Part shown: piece by piece, positions 15,877 to 26,944 of the stretch
Layout of the letters: the number at the start of each line of letters is the position of its first letter
Numbering within the stretch: the first letter of the stretch is position 1
Assembly: GCA_015231865.1 (NCBI GenBank)
Contig: JADGAU010000005.1
Span: 1-54,952 of the forward strand
Origin: Gammaproteobacteria bacterium
Lineage (GTDB): Bacteria > Pseudomonadota > Gammaproteobacteria > GRL18
Reading direction: 5' to 3'
DNA: 54,952 nt
Program-made: the position numbers and the translations under genes
Notes under the pieces: generated by a model
The model's input: the letters and a program-made list of their open reading frames with translations, nothing else
Database searches by the model: none
What the model was told of the DNA's origin: nothing

Positions 15877-17034
15877 TTATTTTGTTTGTGGCAAATCTTC
15901 TGCTAAATCATGAGCCTGTTTTAATAAATCATTACCTGAGTCGCTTATACCCAAGCCCAGACAATTAAAATGTCCCATCTTTCGGCCATTTCTTGCTTCA
16001 CTTTTACCATATAAATGTAGTTTTACATTTTCATGCGCTAAGAGTGTCCACCAGTCTGGTTCACCATTTTGCCAGATATCACCTAATAAATTAAACATAA
16101 CAACCGGTGAAATAATCTCAGTGCTGCCTGCCGGTAGGCCACATAACATACGTACTTGCTGTTCAAATTGTGAACAAATACAGGCATCTAAAGTATAATG
16201 ACCACTATTGTGAGGCCTTGGTGCGACTTCATTTATTAATAGTTTTCCTTGTTTTGTGTAGAAAAATTCAACGGCCAGAACACCGCAATAGTCTAATTGT
16301 TCAGCAAATCTTTTTGCTTCAGATAATGCTTGTTCCTGAATAGATTGATCTAAGGTACTCGGAACTAAGGTCGTTTCTAAAATGCCGTTAACATGGACAT
16401 TTTCACCAACTGGATAAGCAGATATTTGACCATGATGTGAGCGACATAAAACAACAGATACTTCCGATGCCAGCTCAACTTTCTGCTCTAATACACAGGC
16501 GACTTGATCCATTTGATTAAAAGCTTGCAGAGCTTCATCTACATTATTAACAATTGCCTGGCCCTTGCCATCATAACCAAAAGTAGCAACTTTTAAGATT
16601 GAAGATGAATTAAGTTCAGACATCGCTTGACGTATATCATTTTCATTCTGAATTGGATAAAACTTCGCAGTAGGAAAATTATTCTCTGCCAGAAATTTTT
16701 TTTCCTGTATACGGTTTTGAGCTATTTTTACTGACTTTGCAGACGGGCGAACAATATTAGTTTGTTCCAGTACCTGTAATGTTTCCGTAGGCACATTTTC
16801 AAACTCTGTGGTAATCGCTTCACATAATTCAGACATTTGTTGTAATGCCTGTTTATCATCATAGCTGGATTTAATATGATGTTCTGCGATTCTTCCTGCT
16901 GGACTATCTGAATCAGGATCTAAAACCGCAACCCGATAACCCAGACTATGAGCAGCCATTACAAACATTCGTCCTAATTGTCCACCTCCGAGCATTCCAA
17001 GCGTTGCTCCGGGTAATATGGCTTTATCTGACAT
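15877..17034 (-). CDS. purK: 5-(carboxyamino)imidazole ribonucleotide synthase
   Basis: PurK is the ATP-grasp enzyme that carboxylates AIR to N5-CAIR, using bicarbonate and ATP, in de novo purine synthesis. The sequence shows LGMLGGGQLGRMFVMAA at the N-terminus, the ATP-grasp parts LKVATFGYDGKGQ and VLEQKVELASEVSVV, and INEVAPRPHNSGHYTLDAC. Length (385 aa) is normal. The start is set at ATG 17034 because AGGAG lies 8 bases upstream; an extension to 17067 is possible but lacks a site. It works with PurE encoded upstream, though 220 bases holding a large inverted repeat separate the two. Confidence 0.95.
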   Translation of the reverse strand: MSDKAILPGATLGMLGGGQLGRMFVMAAHSLGYRVAVLDPDSDSPAGRIAEHHIKSSYDDKQALQQMSELCEAITTEFENVPTETLQVLEQTNIVRPSAKSVKIAQNRIQEKKFLAENNFPTAKFYPIQNENDIRQAMSELNSSSILKVATFGYDGKGQAIVNNVDEALQAFNQMDQVACVLEQKVELASEVSVVLCRSHHGQISAYPVGENVHVNGILETTLVPSTLDQSIQEQALSEAKRFAEQLDYCGVLAVEFFYTKQGKLLINEVAPRPHNSGHYTLDACICSQFEQQVRMLCGLPAGSTEIISPVVMFNLLGDIWQNGEPDWWTLLAHENVKLHLYGKSEARNGRKMGHFNCLGLGISDSGNDLLKQAHDLAEDLPQTK

Positions 17035-17074
17035 TGCATCTACTCCTAAAAAACTTTTTCGCAACAAAATTCTA

Positions 17075-17252
17075 AAAGCCTATGGCTGCTTATTTTATGC
17101 AGTAAAACTGTTCGCACCCGAAGGGCATAGCAAGCTATTTAATTTAATTCATAGCAATCAGACATATCAGGTATTTTAAAGTAAAAACATCCATAATTTA
17201 TAAATACCAAAGCGAGTTTTTTACGCAATAAAATAAGTAGCTATAGGCTATT
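17075..17252. repeat. About 178-bp MITE-like element with 41-bp imperfect terminal inverted repeats
   Basis: The left arm (17075-17115) and the reverse complement of the right arm (17212-17252) agree at roughly 33 of 41 positions, sharing AGCCTAT, GCT.CTTATTTTAT, GTAAAA and a TCGC end. A further internal pair GGTATTT/AAATACC flanks an AT-rich centre. It sits exactly between the purE stop and the purK ribosome binding site and contains no gene. Confidence 0.75.
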
Positions 17253-17256
17253 TTAC

Positions 17257-17757
17257 CTAATCAGGTAACTCCATCTGATACACACTTTCTTCCTGCTCTT
17301 TTCTAAACTGCTTAATTTTATCACTGACTGTCGAGTCAGATAATGCTACCAATGATGCAGCATAAAGACCAGCATTTGCAGCACCTGCTTCACCAATTGC
17401 AAAGGTTGCTACGGGAATGCCTTTGGGCATTTGTACAATTGATAACAAAGAGTCCATACCTTTCAGATACTTTGAATTTACTGGAACACCAAGAATCGGT
17501 AAAGTTGTTTTTGCAGCCAGCATTCCAGGTAAATGCGCGGCGCCACCAGCACCCGCTATAATACACTTTAAACCCCTTGTTTCAGCCGTTTCTGCGTATT
17601 CAAATAGTAAGTCTGGAGTACGATGTGCAGAAACTACTTTTTTTTCATAGGGGACCCCCATAGCTTTTAGTTGCTGGCAAGCATTCTTCATGACATCCCA
17701 GTCACTATTGCTTCCCATAACGACACCAACTAATGGTGCTTTATTTTCTTTATTCAT
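17257..17757 (-). CDS. purE: N5-carboxyaminoimidazole ribonucleotide mutase
   Basis: PurE converts N5-CAIR to CAIR in purine synthesis. The diagnostic stretches are [50 protein letters not shown] and [20 protein letters not shown], the active-site and tetramer-forming regions of class I PurE. ATG at 17757 is preferred (weak GGA upstream); an ATG at 17769 would add four residues. Start signals for both are poor, and a strong hairpin terminator ends only 10-22 bases upstream, so expression may depend on read-through or on that hairpin as an attenuator. Confidence 0.95.
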   Translation of the reverse strand: MNKENKAPLVGVVMGSNSDWDVMKNACQQLKAMGVPYEKKVVSAHRTPDLLFEYAETAETRGLKCIIAGAGGAAHLPGMLAAKTTLPILGVPVNSKYLKGMDSLLSIVQMPKGIPVATFAIGEAGAANAGLYAASLVALSDSTVSDKIKQFRKEQEESVYQMELPD

Positions 17758-17778
17758 AAGTTTATCCATTAAAACGAA

Positions 17779-17803
17779 AAAAGGACGGTAAAACCGTCCT
17801 TTT
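17779..17803 (-). terminator. Strong intrinsic terminator between fba and purE
   Basis: An 11-bp perfect stem (AAAAGGACGGT paired with ACCGTCCTTTT) with a 3-base loop; on the minus strand it is followed by a T-rich run (TTTTTTCGTTTT). It lies about 40 bases beyond the fba stop and immediately before purE. Confidence 0.85.
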
Positions 17804-17806
17804 AAA

Positions 17807-17831
17807 TACCGGCTTAATAAAAAGGCCGGTA
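17807..17831 (-). terminator. Second hairpin after fba
   Basis: TACCGGC (17807-17813) pairs with GCCGGTA (17825-17831) around an 11-base A/T-rich loop. It sits just upstream (minus strand sense) of the stronger terminator, so the two form a tandem termination or mRNA-protecting structure at the end of the fba transcript. Confidence 0.55.
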
Positions 17832-17842
17832 AGCTATATCAA

Positions 17843-18907
17843 TTATGAAATTTTTGGATCTAATTCACCTGTTCCATAACGACCAAACATTGTTTCTAAG
17901 CTTGATGGCTTAATTTTTGATGCGTGACCTGCACAACCAAATGCTTCATAACGAGCTTTACAAATTTCTTTCATACCCTTGGTTGCTTCTTTTAAGAATT
18001 TACGTGGATCAAAATTTGATTTGTTATCATTAAGGTGACGTCTGATAGCACCTGTAGAAGCCATACGTAAGTCCGTATCGATATTAACTTTACGTACACC
18101 ATTCTTAATACCTTCAACAATTTCTGCAACAGGAACACCATAAGTTTGTCCCATGTCACCACCATAGTTATTAATGATTTCTAACCAGTCCTGAGGAACT
18201 GAAGAAGAACCGTGCATAACTAAGTGAGTATTTGGTATACGTTTGTGAATTTCAACAATTCTATCAATTCTTAAAATATCACCTTCTGGCTCTTTTGTGA
18301 ATTTGTATGCACCATGAGATGTACCAATTGCAATTGCGAGTGCATCAACACCTGTTAATTTAACAAATTCAGCGGCTTCTTCCGGATCTGTCAATAACAT
18401 ATCCATATCTAATTTGCCTTCTGCGCCATGGCCATCTTCTTCGCCCATTTCGCCAGTTTCTAATGAACCTAAACAACCTAATTCACCTTCAACTGAAACA
18501 CCACCAGCATGTGCCATTTTTACCACTTCTTTTGTTGTTTCAACATTGTATTCAAATGAAGATGGTGTCTTACAGTCAGCCATTAAAGATCCGTCCATCA
18601 TAACTGATGAAAAACCTGACTGGATTGAACGCAAACAAATTGCTGGCTCTGAACCATGATCCTGGTGCATTACAATCGGAATATGTGGATACATTTCAAT
18701 TGCAGCTGAAATCAGGTGACGTAAGAACGGTTCACCTGCATAAGAACGAGCACCTGCTGAACCTTGCATAATAACTGGTGAATCAGTTTCGTCTGCCGCC
18801 TGCATAATTGCATGAACCTGCTCCATGTTGTTTACATTAAATGCAGGTAAGCCAAAATCATTTTCAGCAGCATAATCAAGCAATTCGCGTAATGAAATTA
18901 ACGCCAT
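17843..18907 (-). CDS. fba: Class II fructose-1,6-bisphosphate aldolase
   Basis: This zinc aldolase (354 aa) joins or splits fructose (or sedoheptulose) bisphosphate in glycolysis, gluconeogenesis and the Calvin cycle. Key zinc and substrate regions are [57 protein letters not shown] and [14 protein letters not shown]. The length and insert pattern match the longer class IIB type used by many chemoautotrophs. It ends the tkt-gap-pgk-pyk-fba block. ATG 18907 follows GGAGAAGAAA. Confidence 0.96.
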   Translation of the reverse strand: MALISLRELLDYAAENDFGLPAFNVNNMEQVHAIMQAADETDSPVIMQGSAGARSYAGEPFLRHLISAAIEMYPHIPIVMHQDHGSEPAICLRSIQSGFSSVMMDGSLMADCKTPSSFEYNVETTKEVVKMAHAGGVSVEGELGCLGSLETGEMGEEDGHGAEGKLDMDMLLTDPEEAAEFVKLTGVDALAIAIGTSHGAYKFTKEPEGDILRIDRIVEIHKRIPNTHLVMHGSSSVPQDWLEIINNYGGDMGQTYGVPVAEIVEGIKNGVRKVNIDTDLRMASTGAIRRHLNDNKSNFDPRKFLKEATKGMKEICKARYEAFGCAGHASKIKPSSLETMFGRYGTGELDPKIS

Positions 18908-18985
18908 TTTCTTCTCCTATTATTTAACACTTTATTAAGTAAATTTATGTTTATTTATTTCAATTCTTACTATTTATTGTTTAAT

Positions 18986-20431
18986 TTAGCCAGTGATATT
19001 ACAAATATCACCAATTCTAACAATTTTCATGGTATTCGTTCCACCCATAATACCATCTAAATCGCCACGGCTGATTAATACTAAATCTCCATCTTTGGCT
19101 ACGCCTCTTCGTTTTAATTCATCAACGATTTCATCAATCAGCATTTTTCTATCAATACCACTGGTATCAAAGCTGACAGGCATTACGCCACGGTAGAGTG
19201 TAACTTTTCGTCGAGTATCAACATGAGAGGTAAATGCATAAATGGGTATGCCTGAACCGATTCTGGACATCCATAAGGTTGTTGCGCCCGACTCAGTTAA
19301 AGAAACAATTGCTTTTACATTTAAATGATTAGCCGTGTACATCGATGCCATTGCGATGGCTTCATCAATGAATTTAAATTTTGTATGCATTCTGTGATTT
19401 GACTCACTTGCCTGCTTTTGCTTTTCGGCTTCTTTACAAATTCTATCCATGGCGGCAATAGCTTTGTCAGGAAACTTACCCATAGCTGTTTCGCCTGAAA
19501 GCATGACCGCATCTGTTCCATCAAGAACAGCATTGGCAACGTCAAAGACTTCAGCTCTTGTCGGGATTTGATTTTCAATCATTGACTCCATCATTTGTGT
19601 CGCTGTTATGACAACACGATTCATGGTTCTTGCACGTCTGATTAAATCTTTTTGTATCGGTGGTAATGCTGCATCACCGATTTCAACGCCTAAGTCGCCA
19701 CGAGCAATCATGATGGCATCAGAAGCTTCTATTATCTCATCGACACAATTTAATGCTTCGGCTCTTTCTATTTTGGCAACTATTCCACCTTTGCCGCCGG
19801 CATTTCTAAGTAATTTTCTAGCAAGGTTAATATCATCTGCACAGACTGGAAATGACACAGCTAAATAATCAGCTTCAAGTTCTGCAGCTGTAATAATATC
19901 TTCTTTATCTTTTTCACTTAAAGCTGCTGCCGATAAACCACCACCTTGAAGATTGATGCCCTTTCGATCAGATAAAGTTCCTCCAACCACAACACGCGTA
20001 AAAATTTCCTGATTATTGACATGATCAACCCAGAAAACCAGGCGGCCATCATCTAATAATAAAGTATCACCTCGTTTAACATCATCAACTAATTCTTTGT
20101 ATCCAAGCCCTACTCGTTCTTTATTTCCTGCCCCAATTGCTAGCCCTGCATCAAAAATAAACGTTTCACCTTCTTTTAATTCAACAGAACCTTTCTGGAA
20201 ACAATCAATTCGAATTTTTGGCCCTTGCAAGTCTGCTAAAACGCCAACTTGACGTCCATGGGCTCTGGCACGAGAACGAATTTTTTCAACACGTGCCTTA
20301 TGCTCATCGCTAGAACCATGTGAGAAGTTTATTCTAACTACATCAACACCTGCTTCGATTATCTTATCCAGGATTTTTGGATCGTCCGTTGCAGGTCCAA
20401 GTGTCGCTACAATTTTTGTTCTTCTAAACAT
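18986..20431 (-). CDS. pyk: Pyruvate kinase
   Basis: The 481-residue enzyme makes pyruvate and ATP from phosphoenolpyruvate. It opens with RRTKIVATLGPATDDP, has VVRINFSHGS, VLADLQGPKIRI and the catalytic/metal segment IVAKIERAEAL followed by AIMIARGDLGVEIG, then VVITATQMMESMI and DGTDAVMLSGETAMGKFP. The C-terminal allosteric-type domain ends VRIGDICNITG. It lies between pgk and fba on the same strand, an arrangement seen in several gammaproteobacteria. Confidence 0.97.
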   Translation of the reverse strand: MFRRTKIVATLGPATDDPKILDKIIEAGVDVVRINFSHGSSDEHKARVEKIRSRARAHGRQVGVLADLQGPKIRIDCFQKGSVELKEGETFIFDAGLAIGAGNKERVGLGYKELVDDVKRGDTLLLDDGRLVFWVDHVNNQEIFTRVVVGGTLSDRKGINLQGGGLSAAALSEKDKEDIITAAELEADYLAVSFPVCADDINLARKLLRNAGGKGGIVAKIERAEALNCVDEIIEASDAIMIARGDLGVEIGDAALPPIQKDLIRRARTMNRVVITATQMMESMIENQIPTRAEVFDVANAVLDGTDAVMLSGETAMGKFPDKAIAAMDRICKEAEKQKQASESNHRMHTKFKFIDEAIAMASMYTANHLNVKAIVSLTESGATTLWMSRIGSGIPIYAFTSHVDTRRKVTLYRGVMPVSFDTSGIDRKMLIDEIVDELKRRGVAKDGDLVLISRGDLDGIMGGTNTMKIVRIGDICNITG

Positions 20432-20465
20432 AAGTCGTCTTTTTTAAGTCCGTATGCGTATAGGT

Positions 20466-21644
20466 TTATTTAGCTCGGTTTTCTAACATAGCAACTGCTG
20501 GTAGTGTTTTACCTTCCAGGTATTCCAGAAACGCACCACCCGCAGTAGATATGTAACTTACTTTATCATAAATGTCATATTTCTGTATTGCAGCAATCGT
20601 GTCGCCACCACCAGCAAGACTAAATCCTTTGCTATTTGCAATTGCCATAGAAACTGTTTTTGTACCTTCGCCAAATTGGTCAAATTCAAATACACCAACA
20701 GGGCCATTCCATACTATTGTTCCTGCATTTGCAATAATTTCTGCTAGCTCTTTTGCTGAATCCGGACCAATATCAAAAATCATATCGTCATCTTCAACAT
20801 CACCTGACGCTTTTAATGTTGCTTCAGCTGTTTCAGCAAATTCTTTTGCACAAACAACATCCGTCGCTATAGGAATATTAGCTCCACGCCCTTTCATTTT
20901 TTCAACTAGAGCTTTGGCAGTGTCAACTAAATCATCTTCACATAATGATTTGCCTACGTTATTTCCCATGGCTTTTAAGAAAGTGTTTGCAATACCACCG
21001 CCAACGACCAGCTGGTCAACTTTTTCTGATAAAGCTTCTAAAACGGTTAATTTAGTAGAAACTTTTGAGCCTCCAACGATAGCAACCATTGGGCGAGCCG
21101 GTTCTGCTAATGCTTTTGCTAAGCTGTCTAATTCGTTTGATAGTAAAAGACCAGCACAGGCTACGGGTGCATGAACACCAACACCATGAGTAGATGCTTG
21201 TGCACGATGAGCTGTTCCAAATGCATCCATCACGAATACATCACATAATGCTGCATACTTCTTAGCTAAATCTTCATTGTCTTTTTTCTCACCCGCATTA
21301 AAACGAACATTTTCAAATAAAACAACTTCACCATCTGCAACTTCAGGTATGCTATCTAAATAGTCTTTAACTAGACGAACAGTTTTACCCATTTTAGCTG
21401 ATATATCATCTGCAATCGGTTGCATTGAATTTTCTTCATCAACTTTTCCTTCTTCAGGACGACCTCTATGTGACATTACCTGAACTTTTGCACCTGCTTT
21501 AACGCAGTGCTCAATGGTCGGCATTGATGCACTAATACGTGCATCAGATGTTACTTTGCCATCTTTTACTGGTACATTTAAATCTGCACGAATTAAAACA
21601 CGCTTACCAGCTAGATCCAGATCAGTCAATTTGATAAAAGCCAT
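20466..21644 (-). CDS. pgk: Phosphoglycerate kinase
   Basis: PGK interconverts 3-phosphoglycerate and 1,3-bisphosphoglycerate. The 392-residue sequence contains [55 protein letters not shown], [11 protein letters not shown] and the nucleotide-binding [18 protein letters not shown] and [13 protein letters not shown]. Length is normal. It is downstream of gap with a 248-base spacer that holds a heptamer repeat and a palindromic element, so the operon may be punctuated there. Confidence 0.97.
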   Translation of the reverse strand: MAFIKLTDLDLAGKRVLIRADLNVPVKDGKVTSDARISASMPTIEHCVKAGAKVQVMSHRGRPEEGKVDEENSMQPIADDISAKMGKTVRLVKDYLDSIPEVADGEVVLFENVRFNAGEKKDNEDLAKKYAALCDVFVMDAFGTAHRAQASTHGVGVHAPVACAGLLLSNELDSLAKALAEPARPMVAIVGGSKVSTKLTVLEALSEKVDQLVVGGGIANTFLKAMGNNVGKSLCEDDLVDTAKALVEKMKGRGANIPIATDVVCAKEFAETAEATLKASGDVEDDDMIFDIGPDSAKELAEIIANAGTIVWNGPVGVFEFDQFGEGTKTVSMAIANSKGFSLAGGGDTIAAIQKYDIYDKVSYISTAGGAFLEYLEGKTLPAVAMLENRAK

Positions 21645-21677
21645 AAAAAGTCCTCGATATTTTGATTGTATTTAAAT

Positions 21678-21755
21678 TTATACCAATAAAGTCTTTAGTT
21701 TGCAGTTTGCAGTTTGCAGTTTGCAGTTAAAACATTTTAGAACTTATTGGTATAA
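21678..21755. repeat. Perfect 12-bp inverted repeat flanking a 7-bp tandem repeat (AGTTTGC x 4.6)
   Basis: TTATACCAATAA (21678-21689) is mirrored exactly by TTATTGGTATAA (21744-21755). The loop between holds AGTTTGC repeated four times plus AGTT (21697-21728). It lies upstream of pgk on the minus strand. Confidence 0.85.
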
Positions 21756-21784
21756 GTTCAATTTTTTCTATAAGTGATTATTAG

Positions 21785-21880
21785 ATGCTCCTGATTACTT
21801 TCAGAGCGAGGCGTCAAATGTGAGTTTACAAATAGTAAATGTCCATTTGACAACGAAACTCTGGAAGCAAGCAGGAGTAT
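21785..21880. repeat. About 96-bp imperfect palindromic element
   Basis: The two halves mirror each other: ATGCTCCTGATTACTTTCAG on the left against ATACTCCTGCTTGCTTCCAG on the opposite strand from the right end, then GTCAAATG against CATTTGAC and TTTAC against GTAAA around an AAATA centre. It contains no gene and sits between gap and pgk, next to the heptamer array. Confidence 0.8.
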
Positions 21881-21892
21881 ATAATGATTACT

Positions 21893-22912
<1,020 letters not shown>

Positions 22913-22934
22913 TTAATAAATTCTTTTTGTTTTA

Positions 22935-22957
22935 ATCCCCCTTTTGCAAAGGAGGAT
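22935..22957. repeat. ATCCCCCTTTTGCAAAGGAGGAT palindrome between tkt and gap (one mismatch)
   Basis: An imperfect hairpin with arms ATCCCCCTTT and AAAGGAGGAT and a TGC loop. It resembles the palindrome at 14919-14946. It could cause partial termination or stabilise mRNA between tkt and gap. Confidence 0.6.
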
Positions 22958-22965
22958 GCATACAA

Positions 22966-24957
22966 TTACATAACTGATTCAGCTACTGAGACAACATTCT
23001 CTGCAGTAAAGCCAAACTCTTTGAATAATTCGCCAGCTGGTGCAGATTCACCGAAACGGTCAAGACCAATAATAGCACCATCAAAACCAATATATTTACC
23101 CCAACCGCCGGTAACGCCAGCTTCTACTACTACTCTTGCTCTTACTGCTGCTGGAAGTACTGATTCTTGATAAGCTGCATCTTGAGCTTCAAAAACATTT
23201 GTGCTTGGCATAGAGACAACACGAACATTTTTACCTTTACCAGATAATGTGCTTGCTGCTTGCATTGCAATACCAACTTCAGAACCTGTTGCAATTAAAA
23301 TTACATCTGCAGTTCCTGAACAATCACTTAGTACATATCCACCTTTAGTAATATTGGCTAAAGCATCAGCATCTCTATTTTGATGATCAAGATTTTGTCT
23401 TGAGAAAATTAGACAGCTAGGGCCATCTGAATTTTCTATCGCTGAGCGCCATGCAACTGCTGATTCAACAGCATCTGCTGGACGCCAAACCTGCATATTT
23501 GGAATCATACGTAATGTTGCAATTTGTTCAACCGGTTGGTGAGTTGGACCATCTTCACCCAAACCGATAGAGTCGTGCGTATAAACAAAAATTGAACGTT
23601 GCTTCATTAAAGCTGCCATACGAAGTGCATTTCTTGCATATTCTGAGAACATTAAGAAAGTTGCACCAAATGGAATGAAACCACCATGAAGCGCCATACC
23701 ATTCATCATTGCCGACATACCAAATTCACGAACACCATAGCTTAGGTAGTTACCTGAAGCATCATCCATAACAGAAACACTTTCTTTCCACGTAGTTAAG
23801 TTAGATGGAGATAAATCCGCTGAGCCGCCGAAAAATTCTGGCAATGCACCAGAGAAGCCCTGAATTGAATTTTGTGATGCTTTTCTTGATGCAATTGTTG
23901 CCGCTTCATCCGCAACCTGTTTTACAAATGCATCAGCCGTATCTGCCCAGTTTGCAGGTAAATCACCAGCCATACGACGTGTAAATTCGCTTGCTAATTC
24001 TGGATACTCTGACTGATAGCTTGCAAATATTTCATTCCATGAATTTTCTGCTTCCTGTCCCTTAGTTTTTGCATCCCAACCACTATAAACATCATCAGGA
24101 ATAACAAATGGCTCATGTGACCAGCCAATATTTGCTCTTGTTGCAGCAATTTCATCATTACCTAGTGGTGCACCATGACAATCATGAGTTCCACATAAAT
24201 TTGGTGAACCTTGACCAATAACCGTTTTACAACAAATCATTGTAGGACGGTCGTCAACTGAACGTGCTTCTAAAGTCGCTTGGCGAATTGCTTCTGAGTT
24301 GTGACCATCAACATCACGGATGACATGCCATCCATAAGCTTCAAAACGCTTAGGTGTATCATCAGTGAACCAACCTTCAACATGCCCATCAATAGATATA
24401 CCATTGTCATCGTAATAAGCAATTAACTTACCTAAACCTAAAGTGCCCGCTAAAGAACAGGCTTCGTGAGAAATACCTTCCATCATACAACCATCACCTA
24501 AAAATGTATAAGTGAAATGGTCAACAACTTTATGGCCATCACGATTAAATTGTGCTGCTAAAGTTTTTTCTGCCAATGCCATACCGACTGCATTAGTAAT
24601 ACCTTGTCCTAAAGGACCTGTCGTTGTTTCTACACCTGGCGCATAACCATATTCCGGGTGTCCTGGTGTTTTAGAATGCAATTGACGGAAATTTTTTAAA
24701 TCATCAATTGATAAATCGTAACCTGTTAAGTGTAATAGTGAATATATCAACATGGACCCATGTCCATTGGATAATACAAAACGGTCTCTATCAGCCCAAT
24801 CTGGGTTTGATGGGTTATGTTTCATGAAATCGTTCCATAAAACTTCAGCAATTTCTGCCATGCCCATAGGTGCACCCGGGTGCCCAGAGTTAGCTTTTTG
24901 TACTGCATCCATACTTAATGCACGGATAGCATTTGCTAGATCCTTACGTTCTGCCAT
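22966..24957 (-). CDS. tkt: Transketolase
   Basis: Transketolase (663 aa) uses thiamine diphosphate to move two-carbon units between sugar phosphates, in the pentose phosphate and Calvin cycles. Visible signatures are [48 protein letters not shown], the ThDP motif [15 protein letters not shown] and the pyrimidine-domain [19 protein letters not shown]. Full length. AGGAGATAAGA precedes the ATG. It is the first gene of the tkt-gap-pgk-pyk-fba block; with the sox genes nearby this fits an autotrophic or mixotrophic lifestyle, though no Rubisco is in the window. Confidence 0.97.
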   Translation of the reverse strand: MAERKDLANAIRALSMDAVQKANSGHPGAPMGMAEIAEVLWNDFMKHNPSNPDWADRDRFVLSNGHGSMLIYSLLHLTGYDLSIDDLKNFRQLHSKTPGHPEYGYAPGVETTTGPLGQGITNAVGMALAEKTLAAQFNRDGHKVVDHFTYTFLGDGCMMEGISHEACSLAGTLGLGKLIAYYDDNGISIDGHVEGWFTDDTPKRFEAYGWHVIRDVDGHNSEAIRQATLEARSVDDRPTMICCKTVIGQGSPNLCGTHDCHGAPLGNDEIAATRANIGWSHEPFVIPDDVYSGWDAKTKGQEAENSWNEIFASYQSEYPELASEFTRRMAGDLPANWADTADAFVKQVADEAATIASRKASQNSIQGFSGALPEFFGGSADLSPSNLTTWKESVSVMDDASGNYLSYGVREFGMSAMMNGMALHGGFIPFGATFLMFSEYARNALRMAALMKQRSIFVYTHDSIGLGEDGPTHQPVEQIATLRMIPNMQVWRPADAVESAVAWRSAIENSDGPSCLIFSRQNLDHQNRDADALANITKGGYVLSDCSGTADVILIATGSEVGIAMQAASTLSGKGKNVRVVSMPSTNVFEAQDAAYQESVLPAAVRARVVVEAGVTGGWGKYIGFDGAIIGLDRFGESAPAGELFKEFGFTAENVVSVAESVM

Positions 24958-25286
24958 TCTTATCTCCTGAATTTAGGGGAAATTGTGTGTTTATACTTGT
25001 GTTAATTATTAATTTTTTAATACACAGCTAAACCATTAAATTGTTATAAGTTTTATCCTAAATATTAGTTTCAATTATTAATTCAGGCTAAAAATTATTC
25101 TGAACCACGCATTTTCACCTAATTTATACAGAACATCAACTATCTATTTACAAATTTATGCTTCTATTTAGGTATATATAAATGTTTATCATGCTTATTC
25201 ATTAGGATATATTACTTTCTTAAATTACTAATTTTTATTCCTTTCATTTTTTTAGTTTATGATTCAGTGTATATAAACTCTATTTA
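24958..25286. other. Gene-less AT-rich region upstream of tkt
   Basis: About 330 bases with no reading frame of note. It must carry the promoter of the tkt operon (minus strand) and the 3' end of the redoxin gene. It contains several near-consensus AT-rich hexamers but none that I can assign with confidence. Inverted or tandem repeats are not obvious here. Confidence 0.5.
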
Positions 25287-25850
25287 CTATGAGGGATCAT
25301 TTAACCATTTTATTGAACACCCCATACTAGCTATTTGCTCCTTTGGCCCCTGAGAAGTTTCTGCAACTTGTTTCATTGCTTCATATAAATCTCTTTTCAC
25401 TTCACTATTTGCTGATTCTTTTCTTGATTCATCTAGTCTGCCACGATACTGTAACTGCAATTGGCCGTTATATCCAAAAAAGTCCGGGGTACATACAGCT
25501 CCGTAATTTTTTGCGATTTCTTGAGAGCTATCAATTAAATACGGGAAATTAAATTGATATTTTTGCGCCAGTAACTTCATATTTTCAGTTGAGTCTTCTT
25601 CATAAAGCGATTGATCATTTGACATGATTGCGACGCTATTGATCCCCATAGTCTTTAAATCATTTGTATCTCTGACAATTCTATCAATGATCGCCTTCAC
25701 ATAAGGACAATGATTGCAGATAAACATTATCAGCAGTCCATTTTCGCCTTTACACTGTTCCAAGTTCCATATTTTTCCATCATAATCTGGTAAGTTAAAA
25801 TTGATAGCTGGCTGATTAAAATCACAGACGGGTGGTTGTAGGCTAACCAT
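25287..25850 (-). CDS. Thioredoxin-like redoxin (AhpC/TSA-type fold) with CxxC motif
   Basis: A 187-residue protein without a signal peptide, with NLPDYDGKIWNLEQCKG and the motif IMFICNHCPYVKAI, i.e. a CNHC redox pair in a thioredoxin/peroxiredoxin-like fold, followed by VAIMSNDQ and GAVCTPDFFGYNG (cis-Pro region). It matches the widespread cytosolic 'thioredoxin family protein' with CNHCPYVK. It probably reduces disulfides or peroxides; the exact partner is unknown. It is a single gene between the tkt operon and a divergent unknown gene. Confidence 0.85.
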   Translation of the reverse strand: MVSLQPPVCDFNQPAINFNLPDYDGKIWNLEQCKGENGLLIMFICNHCPYVKAIIDRIVRDTNDLKTMGINSVAIMSNDQSLYEEDSTENMKLLAQKYQFNFPYLIDSSQEIAKNYGAVCTPDFFGYNGQLQLQYRGRLDESRKESANSEVKRDLYEAMKQVAETSQGPKEQIASMGCSIKWLNDPS

Positions 25851-25941
25851 AATTTACTCCATTATAAATACTGTTAATTTAAGAATTCTATCATTTAGAC
25901 GATATATCATATAGTAGTTATATTATTTTATTGGTGATATT

Positions 25942-26811
25942 TTGGAATTATTAGTATTTAGTTTTAGTTTAGGAGGTCTGTTGTTTGCACTTATTGCAAC
26001 TAATGATATCGCTGAACATATTGAATACAAAAAACGTCTCAAGAAATTATCTGTTCTACGCTTAAAACGCCAAATTGATGAGTTTGACGACTATATTGAA
26101 CGTCTGGCTTTGTACTTCTTGCCTAAAGACATTAATCTTTATTGCCTTAATGAAATGCGTGCTCGTTTAGATGAAGTAGCGAATCTTGAACCTGACTACC
26201 TGCAATTAGAAGAACTTGTTGATGATGTGCAGCATCGAATAGATGATATTGCGCCAATGCAGGCTTTAAATAAACCTAAGGAAGGTTCTGAAGATCCAAC
26301 AGAAGAAGAGCAGGAATCTGAAAAACCAGAAGTTAAAGCTGAAGAACAAAAGTCTGGAGAAGAATCGACTGATGCAAACTTACCTGAACTAAAACTTAAA
26401 CCGATACCATCAGAAAAAGACTTAGAACATCTGGTCATTTTACTTCGTAGCTTTACGATTTATATCCGAGAAGAACAAGCTAGATCAGATTATAATAGTA
26501 ATCACCAGGCAGTTATCGATCAGTTAATTGAATTTAAATATGAGTATATTTCAAGATTTTATACTGAACAGTCCAGAAATAATATAAATCTTAAGAAATA
26601 TGCTCGTGCTTTAACTTATGCAAAAAAACTTCATACTTTATTAGTTATGTCCGGTTTTAATAGTGACCGTATCAAAGAAATGTCTAAAGATGTTGTTGAC
26701 TTACAGGCCGAAATTAACCAGCTTAGAGGCAATGCAGAAAAAGAGGCAGAAGCAGAAGCGGAGAGAAAGCTCAAAGAAAAACGTGAGCAAGATAAAGCAA
26801 ATCCGTATTAA
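25942..26811 (+). CDS. Hypothetical membrane-anchored coiled-coil protein, 289 aa
   Basis: I do not recognise the family. The protein starts at TTG 25942 with GGTGA seven bases upstream; no ATG serves the N-terminal hydrophobic segment (LLVFSFSLGGLLFALIA). A charged helical region follows (KKRLKKLSVLRLKRQIDEFD), then an acidic low-complexity linker (about 110-150; EEQESEKPEVKAEEQ). A second helical domain (EHLVILLRSFTIYIREEQ) ends in an Ala/Glu/Lys coiled coil. This suggests an inner-membrane-tethered scaffold or sensor. It diverges from the redoxin and converges on soxB. Confidence 0.6.
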   Translation: MELLVFSFSLGGLLFALIATNDIAEHIEYKKRLKKLSVLRLKRQIDEFDDYIERLALYFLPKDINLYCLNEMRARLDEVANLEPDYLQLEELVDDVQHRIDDIAPMQALNKPKEGSEDPTEEEQESEKPEVKAEEQKSGEESTDANLPELKLKPIPSEKDLEHLVILLRSFTIYIREEQARSDYNSNHQAVIDQLIEFKYEYISRFYTEQSRNNINLKKYARALTYAKKLHTLLVMSGFNSDRIKEMSKDVVDLQAEINQLRGNAEKEAEAEAERKLKEKREQDKANPY

Positions 26812-26944
26812 TTTGTAACCGTATTATTCCAGTAATCTTTCAGAAATATCAAAGGTATATACCCGTGACTATCCAAAAGGCTAGATTTTAGCGTTTTGAA
26901 TGGGCACGGACATATATAGCCATAACACGGTTAAACACATAAAT

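Noticed and set aside
19321-19578. Second minus-strand frame inside pyk
   Set aside because: Shadow frame within a fully intact pyruvate kinase.
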